Source: Limanda limanda (lineage: Eukaryota; Chordata; Actinopteri; Pleuronectiformes; Pleuronectidae). From it: a stretch of 64,000 nucleotides of DNA. Below are positions 1-9,450 of this stretch, piece by piece. The position numbers and the translations under genes were made by a program. The notes beneath the pieces are model-generated. The model saw only the letters and a list, made by a program, of their open reading frames with translations, was not told where the DNA came from and searched no databases. Where the stretch lies: the NCBI RefSeq assembly GCF_963576545.1, contig NC_083641.1:14630893-14694892 (forward strand), read 5' to 3'. Positions within the stretch are counted from its first letter, which is position 1. Every line of letters starts with the position of its first letter.

Positions 1-1860
1 AAGAAGCCCATAACAGCTCTAGGCTGGATTTAGACACGAGCAACCACACAAATCTGACTTAACACCTACGGTGACACAGATGTAGTTTCCACATCATCAG
101 CTCAACATGGCAAAACAGCATCAAAATCGAGGTCAAGCGAGGTTAAAATCTGATTTCCTGGGTAAATCCAGCTTCCCAGATTTAGCGCTGCGTTCGGAGC
201 CGCACAGCCTCCTCAGCATCTCACTGTAATAGCACAACGGCTTGCAAGCCTTCAGTCGATATTTGTTGCAGAATGCCGGGATCATTGGGTGTGGGAGGGA
301 TTGATATGGATCAATCTCACAGGGTGAAGTAAACAAAGATAAGGGCTTACAGTCACAGTTACACATCACTGATCTTATGGTCAAGTTGCACCGACAGAAG
401 GAAAGAGTATTTTTTGTTTTTTTCGAAAGATATTGGTTTATACATTTATGAAATATTTCATTACAGGAAAGAAGGCCACAATATATTTGTTACAGCCTAG
501 TAAAATCATTTTACTGGTTCAGTCACAGGACACACATATGAATCAATGTGTGGGCACACAAACAAATATCCGATGATACAAATGGATGCACACGTTCTGC
601 GTGCTTCTGTTCATAAAAACGGATGCATTCACAGACACAGAATAGATACTACTACTGTAAATATGCCATATCTGTGTTTACAGATGAATGAATATAGGCC
701 ATGTCTTTGCTGCTTTGCTACAGCACGACTTAATCCTATTGTGGGTGTTGACGTCACTTTGCCGAGATGACGGGAACATACAAGTGTGCCGTCATGAAGC
801 TGTGTTTGTGTAGCACAGAGCTCAGGATGTGTGAGTTTGTTTAAAATTGCAGAGGCATGTAAGGTCAAGCTGGCACGATATCCTTGCAAATGATAAAATG
901 AAACGTGCAAAGGTTTTTTGTGTGTGTGTGTGTATGCCGAGCATTAGTTCACCCAAGGCAGTTGGTTTAACTTTCAGAATTTTTTATTCAAACTACAACT
1001 ACCTTGTCAGTTATTTTGAGGCTCAATATATCTGCCAAATATAATCTCTGGTAACAATGACCTTTTTGGTTGGTAAATGAGATCATCACCTGCTGTATCA
1101 CAAGGTGCATCATGTTTCTTTTATTTTCCTCCTGATTCATTCCAGGCCTGTTACTGAATCTAGGGGTGTAGTTATTGATTTATTTTTTTTGTCTCTGTAA
1201 AATAATTCTAAAAGTGCATTGATTTATGTAATAATTTATGACACATTACATTCACTGGGCTACTAAAATGTGAAACCTGTTGGAATGGGGCTTTAAGCTG
1301 ATGTCACTGATGGACTTTAATCCCTTTTCTGGTGCTTTATCTCTACTTTAAAGGGCATTTCAGGAGAAAGTTTGCTCCATGGGATTGTGTTTCAAGCTGG
1401 ATCAGTTTTAATTCAACAAACACTGTGTGAGGGTTTTCATGCAGGTGAGTGTGTGGCTGTGTGCATCCACATCTATGTGAATACATGTACTTTACGTGTC
1501 TGTGTATACATAGCAATAGGCTTTTGTGACTTACCTTGAGAAATTGTACGTTAAATGACTAATCTTAAATCAGTGATCAGAGCAGAAGCTGCAGTTGGTT
1601 TGAACCGCGCTGGAGTTTGTGTGTCCTCCTCTACTCTGATCTGATCTCACTTGAACTAATAAACACTCATCACTAGTTATCAGGACCTGATCAGCACATG
1701 AAGTAAGTTAGTGTTTGTTTGATTCGCTCCGGAGCTTATGAGGCTGCATTTAAACATCATGGAAATGACTCTGATGATCTGACACCATCGATTACTAACT
1801 AAACACACGATCCTAAGTTTGTCACCTAAATCAGTCCAATAAAATATGCTACAAAGGTAC
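1..1860. other. Noncoding stretch, no gene recognised
   Basis: I see no coding exon, RNA gene or complete mobile element here. The sequence is AT-rich, with short TG runs near 920 and 1445. The short open frames have no recognisable protein motifs and no convincing splice-site pairs. Confidence 0.5.
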
Positions 1861-1970
1861 AAAGAACCTGAACCAGTTCATTTTTGGAATCATGAACTTG
1901 GTTCTCATTTAAAAAATATTAACTATGGATGTGAACTGTTTCGTTTGAAGTGTGAACTGGCACAACACTG
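1861..1970 (-). repeat. Probable hAT-family fragment
   Basis: The block is rich in the words GAACC, GTTCA and GTGAAC and ends in CAACACTG. Read from the minus strand it therefore starts CAGTGTTG, a terminus style common among teleost hAT elements. No matching second terminus or 8-bp duplication was found, so this would be a truncated copy. The call rests on pattern resemblance only. Confidence 0.3.
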
Positions 1971-2194
1971 CGTGAGCAGCTTTTCTCTGTGATGAAGTGA
2001 ACAAAAAAAACCACACAGGAGTCGACTCACCGATGCACACCTTCACTCCATCTTGAGTGTTTCCACACAACAGAACCTAACCCCAAATATTAATGAACTG
2101 GCAGCCAAGAAAAGATGCCGAACATCTGGCTCTGGCACATGTACATCAAAGAAGAATGTAGCCTACATAAATATGTTTTCTTTTTGCACTTTAT

Positions 2195-2298
2195 CCAATA
2201 TCCTGTCCATCCTGTTTAATAAATGTTGACCCTGTTTTGCCCTCAACGTAGTCCCAGTTTTTAATTTTGGCCCTCTCTGTGATTGAGTTTGACACCCC
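2195..2298. repeat. hAT terminus interrupted by the LTR element
   Basis: The sequence ends in GTTTGACACCCC and, after the LTR element and its duplicated ACCCC, resumes as TGGCATAC at 8600. With the insertion ignored, it reads GTTTGACACCCCTG, the reverse complement of CAGGGGTGTCAAAC, a widespread hAT terminal inverted repeat. The opposite terminus was not found upstream, so the copy is truncated. It pre-dates the LTR insertion. Confidence 0.5.
2294..2298. repeat. Target site duplication, left copy (ACCCC)
   Basis: The 5-bp ACCCC directly before the left LTR is repeated at 8595-8599 directly after the right LTR. It marks one integrase-mediated insertion and confirms both element boundaries. 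Confidence 0.9.
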
Positions 2299-2862
2299 TG
2301 TTACGGACCTATAAGAAATGGCTCGTGAGGCCCGGAACACATCAAATAAACGAATCAGAAACAACTGTTGCCACTAAATAATAACAAATGTTTATTGGTT
2401 GAAACAAACAAATATTTAGAAAGGCAACAAACCAAAAGGGTTGGAGGTTCCCGGCCAAAACAAACAAAAGAGAGGGGAACACTGAGCCAGCCATCGGCCG
2501 TCGAAGTCAGTGTTCACCCCCGAACTAAGTCTGCCTAAATAACCCACTACCTAAATGAAAGAAAAAGGTTATCCGAAAACAGGACTACCGGGAACCCCCG
2601 AACCAACTACCAACATAACAAAAGTATCAAAAGGACTTCTGGCATGGGGGAAACCGGAGCCTCGGTCTCCTCACCCGTTCACCTGCATGGAAGAATAGAG
2701 AGCGAGAAAGAAATTCACAGCCTCCTTAAGTCAGCTCCAGCTGACGAGGTGATGAGTCTCACCTGAGGACTGGCTGCGTGGAGAGAGAGAGAAAGGTGGA
2801 GAGAGGCACAAACACACACACACATTCTCACACAGAGCCCCACCTCCTGGCCACACGTAACA
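2299..2862 (-). repeat. 3' LTR of the Gmr1-like element
   Basis: This is a 564-bp LTR. On the minus strand it runs TGTTACGTG to CCGTAACA, so its ends form a short inverted repeat. An AATAAA on the minus strand (TTTATT at 2391-2396) is a plausible polyadenylation signal. A CA-rich stretch lies near 2810-2830. No difference from the right LTR was seen on reading. Confidence 0.93.
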
Positions 2863-2871
2863 CCCCCACCC
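2863..2871 (-). other. Polypurine tract of the Gmr1-like element
   Basis: On the minus strand the bases directly before the 3' LTR read GGGTGGGGG. This is where a plus-strand primer tract should lie. It is short and has one T. Confidence 0.6.
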
Positions 2872-2944
2872 AGAGCTTGTGAATAGCCGGGGGCAAACGT
2901 GAAGACCAGGGAGGAAGGAAAAAAAAACAACACATTCACAAGAC

Positions 2945-5900
2945 CTAACACCGTGACAACGTGTCGGCCAGGACGTTGTCCCGCCCCTTCACATGCCGAA
3001 TGACCACGTTAAAGGACTGCAGGAAGAGCGCCCAGCGCATTAACCTCTGGTTAGTGTTCCGCATCTGATTCACAAAAACTAAAGGATTGTGGTCCGTATA
3101 CACAACAGTTGGCGAACTCGCAGAACCCACATAAACTTCAAAGTGGCTCAGCGCCAGGACCAAGGCCAACGCCTCCTTCTCAATAGTAGAGTACACGCGC
3201 TGGTGTTTGTTGAACTTCTTGGAGAAGTAAGAGACGGGATGTTCAACCCCGTCCCCCCCCTCCTGAAGCAGAACAGCACCCGCACCCGCATCACTGGCAT
3301 CAACAGACAGTTTAAATGGACGATCAAACACAGGGGCACACAGGACTGGGGCCGTAGTCAACAAAGCCTTAATACAGTCAAAAGCACGCTGACAGCCCTC
3401 AGTCCAGCGAAAACACACCTTCGGGCTCAACAAGTCAGTGAGGGAAGCAGCTACCGCAGAAAAGTTCTTACAAAAACTACGGTAGTAGCCCGCCATCCCC
3501 AGAAACCGGCGCAATTCCCGCCGTGAACGAGGGACAGGGAAAGAAAGAATAGCCTCCACCTTGGAGTGCACCGGCCTGACTTGGCCCCGACCAACCACTT
3601 TGCCCAAATAGGTCACTGTCGCCTGGCCAAACTCGCACTTAACAAGGTTTAAAGTAAGATTGGCGTCACGCAAACGCCCAAACACAGAATACAGCTGCTG
3701 AATGTGCTCGTCCCAGGACCCAGAATACACAACAATGTCGTCCAAATATGCCTCACAACCAGAAAGACCAGACAACACAATATTCACCAGCCGCTGAAAA
3801 GTTGCTGGCGCATTACGCATGCCAAACGGCATCACAGTGTACTGAAGGAAAGCGTCTGGAGTCACAAAAGCAGAAATTTCTTTCGCCCGAGGAGTCAGTG
3901 GCACCTGCCAATATCCCTTTAACAGGTCAAGTTTGGTTACATACTTGGCACCGCCAACATTATCCACACAATCCTCAACTCGGGGAAGAGGATAACAATC
4001 AGGCCTAGTGACTCCATTCACGTTCCTAAAGTCTGTACAGAACCGGTCTGAACCATCAGATTTCATAGCCAGCAGACAGGGAGAACTCCAGGGACTACAG
4101 CTGGGTTCAGCAATACCGTGGCCCAACATGTAGTCCACCTGCTTCTGCAAGCGTGCACGTTTTTCTGGATTAACTCTGTAGGCATGTTGTTTAATCGGAA
4201 ACGAATCTCCTACTTCAACATCATGTTGCAGCACCTGGGTCTGAGAGGGCACATCAGAGAACAGTGACATATGTGAACCAATCAAACGGACCACATCCTC
4301 ACCCTGAGACGGAGGCAGATGCGAAACACAACCATCAAGATTAACCAGCAGTTCAGAGTTCTTCAAACGCCCATGAACAACAGCACTGGACAAGGCAACG
4401 ACATCACCATCAAAATCCAACTCCTCAGACTCCGGCAAATCGGCACCGGACAGCGCCACAGCCGCCTCACCCTGATCAATCACTTCAGCACCGGACAGCG
4501 CCACAACAGATTTCAATACAACAGGGGAGGGTGAAACAGACCCTCGCTCCAGATAGGGCTTCAACATGTTGACATGACAAAGCCGACTTCGCCTCCTGCG
4601 GTCCGGGGTCGCGACCACATAGTCACGAGCGCCAACCTTCTCCCGGACAACATATGGCCCACTGTAACGTGCCTGTAACGATGAGCCAGGAATGGGCAAC
4701 AGCACCAACACTTTGTCCCCTGGGCTGAAGCTACGGCTCTGCGCATCTTTGTCGAACCAACGCTTCATCTTGCCCTGGGCAACAACCATGCTCTGTTTAG
4801 CCAGCTCACAAGCACGATGAAGTTTTGAACGAAAATCACACACATAGTCCAGCAGATTCTGTGGTTCTGCACTACCAACCCATTTTTCATGTAGCAATTT
4901 AAGCGGACCGCGCACCGTATGGGCAAACACAAGCTCAGCAGGACTGAAACCCAGCGACTCCTGTACCACCTCACGCACAGCAAAGAGAAGCAGGTGGACA
5001 CCCTCATCCCAATCCTTACCATACTCGAGGCAGTAAGTGCGCAGCATAGATTTTAGGGTCTGGTGAAACCGCTCAAGCGCACCCTGACTCTCTGGATGGT
5101 ACGCGCTGGAATGACAATGAGAAATGTCAAGCTGCTTCACCACCTGTGCAAAAACCTTAGACATAAAATTCGACCCCTGGTCCGTCTGCACCACCCGTGG
5201 CAAACCAAACAAGGAAAAAAACTTAGTCAACGCTTTAATGACTGCAGGGGCGGTGATCCTCCGCAGAGGAATAGCCTCAGGAAAACGAGTGTTAACGCAC
5301 ATAATGGTCAGGAGAAACTGATGACCCGCCTTTGTACGGGGAAGAGGCCCTACACAGTCTACGATAACACGTTCGAAAGGCTCCCCTACAACAGGAATCG
5401 GATAGAGTGGAAACGGGGGAATGGTTTGATTGGGCTTACCAGAGAGTTGACAGACATGGCAGGTCCTACAGTGCTGACGCACATCGGCTTTAAGACCCGG
5501 CCAAAAAAAACAACGCAACACTCTATCATATGTCTTATTTACCCCAAGATGGCCAGCCAGAGGATTATCATGGGCCAGCTTCGAAACTTCTGGTCGAAAC
5601 AGCTGTGGAACTACAACTTGCTTCACAACCCCCCAATCCTCTTGAAAACCCAAACGTGGTGGCAGCCACGCACGCATCAGCACCCCGTCCTTCAAGAAAT
5701 ACCTGGGAGACCCACCCCCATCATCATCATTCAAACCCACAGCCGCAAAAAGAGAAACCAGCGTGGGATCACGCTGCTGTTCGATAATAAGCTGTTCACG
5801 TGACATGGACAATTTAACATCTGAACTGTCCAATATAGAAAGGGGAGATGGCGGGGGAAAAGGAACCGGGCCTGGGGAGGGAAGAGAAACCGGGTCTGGG

Positions 5901-7702
5901 GAAGGAAGAGAAACCGGGTCTGGGGAGGGAAGAGAAACCGGGTCTGGGGAAGGAAGAGAAACCGGGTCTGGGGAGGGAAGGGCTGGTAACACTGACGAAC
6001 CGTCCCCAGCCATAAAACTGTCACTCAATTCTACTTCCTCATCACCGGACTCAGGCTGCAGCTGACGTTGCTTTGCTGCCATGGCACGGGTAATGGCGCA
6101 GACAGAAAACACCCCTGGGAACTTTCTCACCAACTCATCTGAACACCCAGACCGGGGAACAGCTGTTACTTCAGGATTAAGCAGGACCTTCCCCCCCGCT
6201 AAATCGTTCCCCAGGATGAAAGACACCCCCCCGACAGGAAACTCATCACTGACACCGACAATAACAGGCCCCGTAACCAACTCCGAGTCCAGGTGAATGG
6301 TGTGCAAAGGAATCCCCACAAACTGCATCCCAAACCCACGGACTAACGCAGCCGAGTCGGTTGAAGATTTCTCAGACAGAGGCAACACTCCACTCAAAAT
6401 GACCGACTGAGAGGCTGCACTGTCCCTCAGAATAACGACAGGGACTTTCGGGCCTCCCGCAGTCAGCGAGACCGCCCCCTTCATGACGAAAGGCAAAAAC
6501 ACATCATCAAGCCCCGGAGACTGCCCAGGATGAGAGCGTGAGAGAGATGAACTGGGAGCACTAGGAGACTGACTCAATGAGCTTTCGGTTTTTAACAAAT
6601 TAACAGCTTTAGGAGGCTTGTCCCTTTTGTTCAAAGCAAAACAGTAATTAACTGTATGGCCACGCTTCTTGCAAAAGGAACAAACCCTGTCACTCTCCTT
6701 ACCCCCTCCACTCTCCCTACGCGTCACAGGGGGCCTGGGCGCAGAGAAGCTGCGACCCAGGGAGGACTGTGGCTTATCATAACTGTCCCTATGAGTCAAA
6801 ACGTATTCATCAGCAAGTACCGCAGCCCTAGAAATTTCTAGCACGTTACGGTCGTTAATGTGTGTCACAATTCGTTCAGGCAAACAATTCTTAAAGTCTT
6901 CCAGCAACATCAACTCACGCAGGCCAGCGAAATCAGAAACCTTCATAGAGCGACACCAACGATCAAATAACACTCCCTTCTCATGACCAAACTCCACGTA
7001 TGTCTTCTCATACGACTTCTTGAGACGACGGTACCTCTGGCGATATGCCTCGGGCACTAACTCGTAGGCCCTCAGCACCGCCTCTTTGACATGATCATAA
7101 TTCAGGCTCATACCAGACTCCAAAGACGCGTAGGCATCCTGGGCCTTTCCCGTGAACACACATTGTAAAAGCAACGGCCAAAACTGCCTAGGCCACTCCA
7201 GGGTCTCAGCTACACGTTCAAACAGGGTGAAATATTTGTCAACATCTTTATCATTAAAAGACGGAACGAAACGGATGCATCTACCTATATCAAAACCACT
7301 GGCGGCAGGAGGGGGAGGAGAAGGAGGTGCATGCTGTAACTCCAGCTCCTTCAGATGCACCTGCCTCTTTGTCTCTTCCTCCAGCTTCCGCACCTCCAGT
7401 TCACCCAACAGCTCCTTCTCCCTCAGATCCAGACGGCGCAACTCAATCTGCAGCTCCAATCCCCTGAGACGAGCCACTTCATCCACATCTGACCGTGACT
7501 CCACCCCCTTCATGACCGCTTCACTCAAAAGACCCTCTTTATACAACACAGACAGCAGCTCAGTTTTTATAGCCTGCTTCTTCATCTGCTTAGTCACCGT
7601 AACTTTAAGAAAACTGGCCAGAGAAATTAACTGCTCTTTAGTGCAAGAACAGAACTGCTCCATCGTCGGATGAGCAACAAACTCCTCAGCACTAAACGCC
7701 AT
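2945..7702 (-). CDS. Gmr1-like Gag-Pol polyprotein, intact
   Basis: One open frame of 1585 codons. I start at the ATG at 7700-7702, because the frame extends five codons further only through a GTG. Residues about 75-125 look coiled-coil. About 200-305 form a helical capsid region with SCAN-like features. A CCHC knuckle uses C341, C344, H349 and C354. The protease motif is D427-S-A, not the usual D-S/T-G. An eight-residue Pro-rich repeat (SLPSPDPV) fills about 574-617. Integrase follows: zinc site H711, H718, C748, C751; core D782, D841, E877 with 58 and 35 residues between; a GPY-type stretch near 1014. Next come a linker with three VALS(G/S)A copies (about 1067-1104), reverse transcriptase (D1259; YLDD with D1321 and D1322) and RNase H (D1468, E1510, D1537). 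No chromodomain is apparent. The frame is a single fusion with no gag-pol frameshift, and all core catalytic residues are present. Confidence 0.95.
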   Translation of the reverse strand: MAFSAEEFVAHPTMEQFCSCTKEQLISLASFLKVTVTKQMKKQAIKTELLSVLYKEGLLSEAVMKGVESRSDVDEVARLRGLELQIELRRLDLREKELLGELEVRKLEEETKRQVHLKELELQHAPPSPPPPAASGFDIGRCIRFVPSFNDKDVDKYFTLFERVAETLEWPRQFWPLLLQCVFTGKAQDAYASLESGMSLNYDHVKEAVLRAYELVPEAYRQRYRRLKKSYEKTYVEFGHEKGVLFDRWCRSMKVSDFAGLRELMLLEDFKNCLPERIVTHINDRNVLEISRAAVLADEYVLTHRDSYDKPQSSLGRSFSAPRPPVTRRESGGGKESDRVCSFCKKRGHTVNYCFALNKRDKPPKAVNLLKTESSLSQSPSAPSSSLSRSHPGQSPGLDDVFLPFVMKGAVSLTAGGPKVPVVILRDSAASQSVILSGVLPLSEKSSTDSAALVRGFGMQFVGIPLHTIHLDSELVTGPVIVGVSDEFPVGGVSFILGNDLAGGKVLLNPEVTAVPRSGCSDELVRKFPGVFSVCAITRAMAAKQRQLQPESGDEEVELSDSFMAGDGSSVLPALPSPDPVSLPSPDPVSLPSPDPVSLPSPDPVSLPSPGPVPFPPPSPLSILDSSDVKLSMSREQLIIEQQRDPTLVSLFAAVGLNDDDGGGSPRYFLKDGVLMRAWLPPRLGFQEDWGVVKQVVVPQLFRPEVSKLAHDNPLAGHLGVNKTYDRVLRCFFWPGLKADVRQHCRTCHVCQLSGKPNQTIPPFPLYPIPVVGEPFERVIVDCVGPLPRTKAGHQFLLTIMCVNTRFPEAIPLRRITAPAVIKALTKFFSLFGLPRVVQTDQGSNFMSKVFAQVVKQLDISHCHSSAYHPESQGALERFHQTLKSMLRTYCLEYGKDWDEGVHLLLFAVREVVQESLGFSPAELVFAHTVRGPLKLLHEKWVGSAEPQNLLDYVCDFRSKLHRACELAKQSMVVAQGKMKRWFDKDAQSRSFSPGDKVLVLLPIPGSSLQARYSGPYVVREKVGARDYVVATPDRRRRSRLCHVNMLKPYLERGSVSPSPVVLKSVVALSGAEVIDQGEAAVALSGADLPESEELDFDGDVVALSSAVVHGRLKNSELLVNLDGCVSHLPPSQGEDVVRLIGSHMSLFSDVPSQTQVLQHDVEVGDSFPIKQHAYRVNPEKRARLQKQVDYMLGHGIAEPSCSPWSSPCLLAMKSDGSDRFCTDFRNVNGVTRPDCYPLPRVEDCVDNVGGAKYVTKLDLLKGYWQVPLTPRAKEISAFVTPDAFLQYTVMPFGMRNAPATFQRLVNIVLSGLSGCEAYLDDIVVYSGSWDEHIQQLYSVFGRLRDANLTLNLVKCEFGQATVTYLGKVVGRGQVRPVHSKVEAILSFPVPRSRRELRRFLGMAGYYRSFCKNFSAVAASLTDLLSPKVCFRWTEGCQRAFDCIKALLTTAPVLCAPVFDRPFKLSVDASDAGAGAVLLQEGGDGVEHPVSYFSKKFNKHQRVYSTIEKEALALVLALSHFEVYVGSASSPTVVYTDHNPLVFVNQMRNTNQRLMRWALFLQSFNVVIRHVKGRDNVLADTLSRC
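5852..5980 (-). repeat. 24-bp coding minisatellite in gag-pol
   Basis: Tandem 24-bp units encode repeated SLPSPDPV between the protease and integrase of the Gmr1-like polyprotein, about four copies plus a diverged end. The unit length is a multiple of three, so copy number can change without breaking the frame. It probably acts as a flexible, Pro-rich spacer. Confidence 0.85.
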
Positions 7703-8008
7703 GACGAGACTGGCCACACTGATCAGACCAGGGCGAGAGGAAAAAAAACAAAAAAAACAGACCGCTCACCAACCTACTCCCTCAAAAATACCACCCAAGA
7801 GGGCAAAACACAGCAGCACCAAAAAGAAAACCATGGTGCACAAACGTGCCGGCCGAAAAAACACTGGCAACCACACTAGGAAGTCCAAGCCAACAAACTC
7901 TGTCAGTGACGACCAAGTCACACCACAAAATCAACTAGACACGGCCTATCACAATAGACACGGCACTCACAGTTGGAATCAACAGAAACACTGAAGACCC
8001 AACATGTG

Positions 8009-8026
8009 ATCTCGGACGAGCCCCCA
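8009..8026 (-). other. Primer binding site, tRNA-Pro type
   Basis: The minus strand reads TGGGGGCTCGTCCGAGAT, four bases inside the 5' LTR. It matches the well-known tRNA-Pro primer site of gammaretroviruses except for one base (A for G near its 3' end). This identifies the likely primer for minus-strand DNA synthesis. Confidence 0.88.
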
Positions 8027-8030
8027 AATA

Positions 8031-8594
8031 TGTTACGGACCTATAAGAAATGGCTCGTGAGGCCCGGAACACATCAAATAAACGAATCAGAAACAACTGT
8101 TGCCACTAAATAATAACAAATGTTTATTGGTTGAAACAAACAAATATTTAGAAAGGCAACAAACCAAAAGGGTTGGAGGTTCCCGGCCAAAACAAACAAA
8201 AGAGAGGGGAACACTGAGCCAGCCATCGGCCGTCGAAGTCAGTGTTCACCCCCGAACTAAGTCTGCCTAAATAACCCACTACCTAAATGAAAGAAAAAGG
8301 TTATCCGAAAACAGGACTACCGGGAACCCCCGAACCAACTACCAACATAACAAAAGTATCAAAAGGACTTCTGGCATGGGGGAAACCGGAGCCTCGGTCT
8401 CCTCACCCGTTCACCTGCATGGAAGAATAGAGAGCGAGAAAGAAATTCACAGCCTCCTTAAGTCAGCTCCAGCTGACGAGGTGATGAGTCTCACCTGAGG
8501 ACTGGCTGCGTGGAGAGAGAGAGAAAGGTGGAGAGAGGCACAAACACACACACACATTCTCACACAGAGCCCCACCTCCTGGCCACACGTAACA
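8031..8594 (-). repeat. 5' LTR of the Gmr1-like element
   Basis: This 564-bp LTR is the upstream one for the minus-strand element and so should hold the promoter. It equals the left LTR in length and, by eye, in sequence. The AATAAA equivalent is at about 8123-8128 on the minus strand. Confidence 0.93.
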
Positions 8595-8599
8595 ACCCC
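8595..8599. repeat. Target site duplication, right copy (ACCCC)
   Basis: Matches 2294-2298 exactly. The sequence after it resumes the interrupted hAT terminus. Confidence 0.9.
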
Positions 8600-8601
8600 T
8601 G

Positions 8602-9446
8602 GCATACATAAATAATAGAGGAGTAGAACTAGCATGCTGATGTTCTTTTAATTATACAAATGAAATTAGTATTACATGTACAGAATAAAACTCATATCTT
8701 TTGATGTGGATTAATCATGCAGGGAGAAATAAAATGCCCCAAATGAAGAACCTAACTGGCCGTTGTGGGTTTTAAACTTGGCCATCACTGTGTGTACCGT
8801 ATAAGTCACACCTAATTCTTTAAAGAATTCCAGATAGAGATTTTCAGTTGAGTGAGGACCAAATAAGTTTCAGCATCTCAGGGCTGACGGACTTTTAGAC
8901 CTTCATAGAAACATGTTTGCAAATGAAAGGTTTCTTGTTATCAACATGAATTGTCTTGTTGTGAAAAATATCAAAGACAGCTCACACAAGTCTGTATGTC
9001 ATCACACTGAGAGCAGATAATCAAATTGTAATTTTACTCCAAAGCATCAAAGCAACCAACTATCTCTTAATGTTTGTTTTTCATGTTTGGCTGACAGACC
9101 ATGACATGACATGTCAAACCCACGCGTGATCAAGTTGTTGAAGTGTCTTCCTGCTCAATCACATGATGCAGCCAAAGATTAACTCCTCTTAGGTTTTCAG
9201 ACCGCCACTTTGTTCTCCGACCTAAAGATGTTTATGCATTGTTTCTCATGTTGATCACTTATAATGTCACAAGCAGATATTTTTTGCTGTATATTCCTTA
9301 TTTGTCAGTGCGATATTATACTGTAAAATTCCATTCAAAGAGTGCATCAGCCAGCTCTGAGGGTTCTATCTGCTGCTCAACAATTGTTGAAATTCTGCCA
9401 AATCTTGACCACAACTGATTGAGCGTAGTGGTCACAAACTAGTACA
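8602..9446. other. Noncoding stretch, nothing recognised
   Basis: Unique-looking AT-rich sequence without open frames of note, RNA-like folds or repeat termini that I can identify. Confidence 0.5.
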
Positions 9447-9450
9447 TTAA

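Larger units (their letters stand above)
2299..8594 (-). mobile_element. Complete Gmr1-like Ty3/gypsy LTR retrotransposon
   Basis: This 6296-bp element lies on the minus strand. Its two 564-bp LTRs begin TG and end CA and read as identical by eye. ACCCC is duplicated on both flanks. Just inside the 5' LTR (right side) is an 18-nt primer site matching the tRNA-Pro type. Just inside the 3' LTR (left side) is a G-rich polypurine tract. A single unbroken frame at 2945-7702 encodes Gag, protease, integrase, reverse transcriptase and RNase H in that order. Integrase before reverse transcriptase in a Ty3/gypsy-type element is the defining trait of Gmr1-like elements of deuterostomes. About 300 bp of leader (7703-8008) separate the primer site from the start codon. 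Identical LTRs and an open frame point to recent insertion and possible autonomy. Activity itself cannot be read from sequence. Confidence 0.95.

Noticed and set aside
5063..5803. 246-codon plus-strand frame inside the LTR element
   Set aside because: Antisense shadow of the integrase part of gag-pol.
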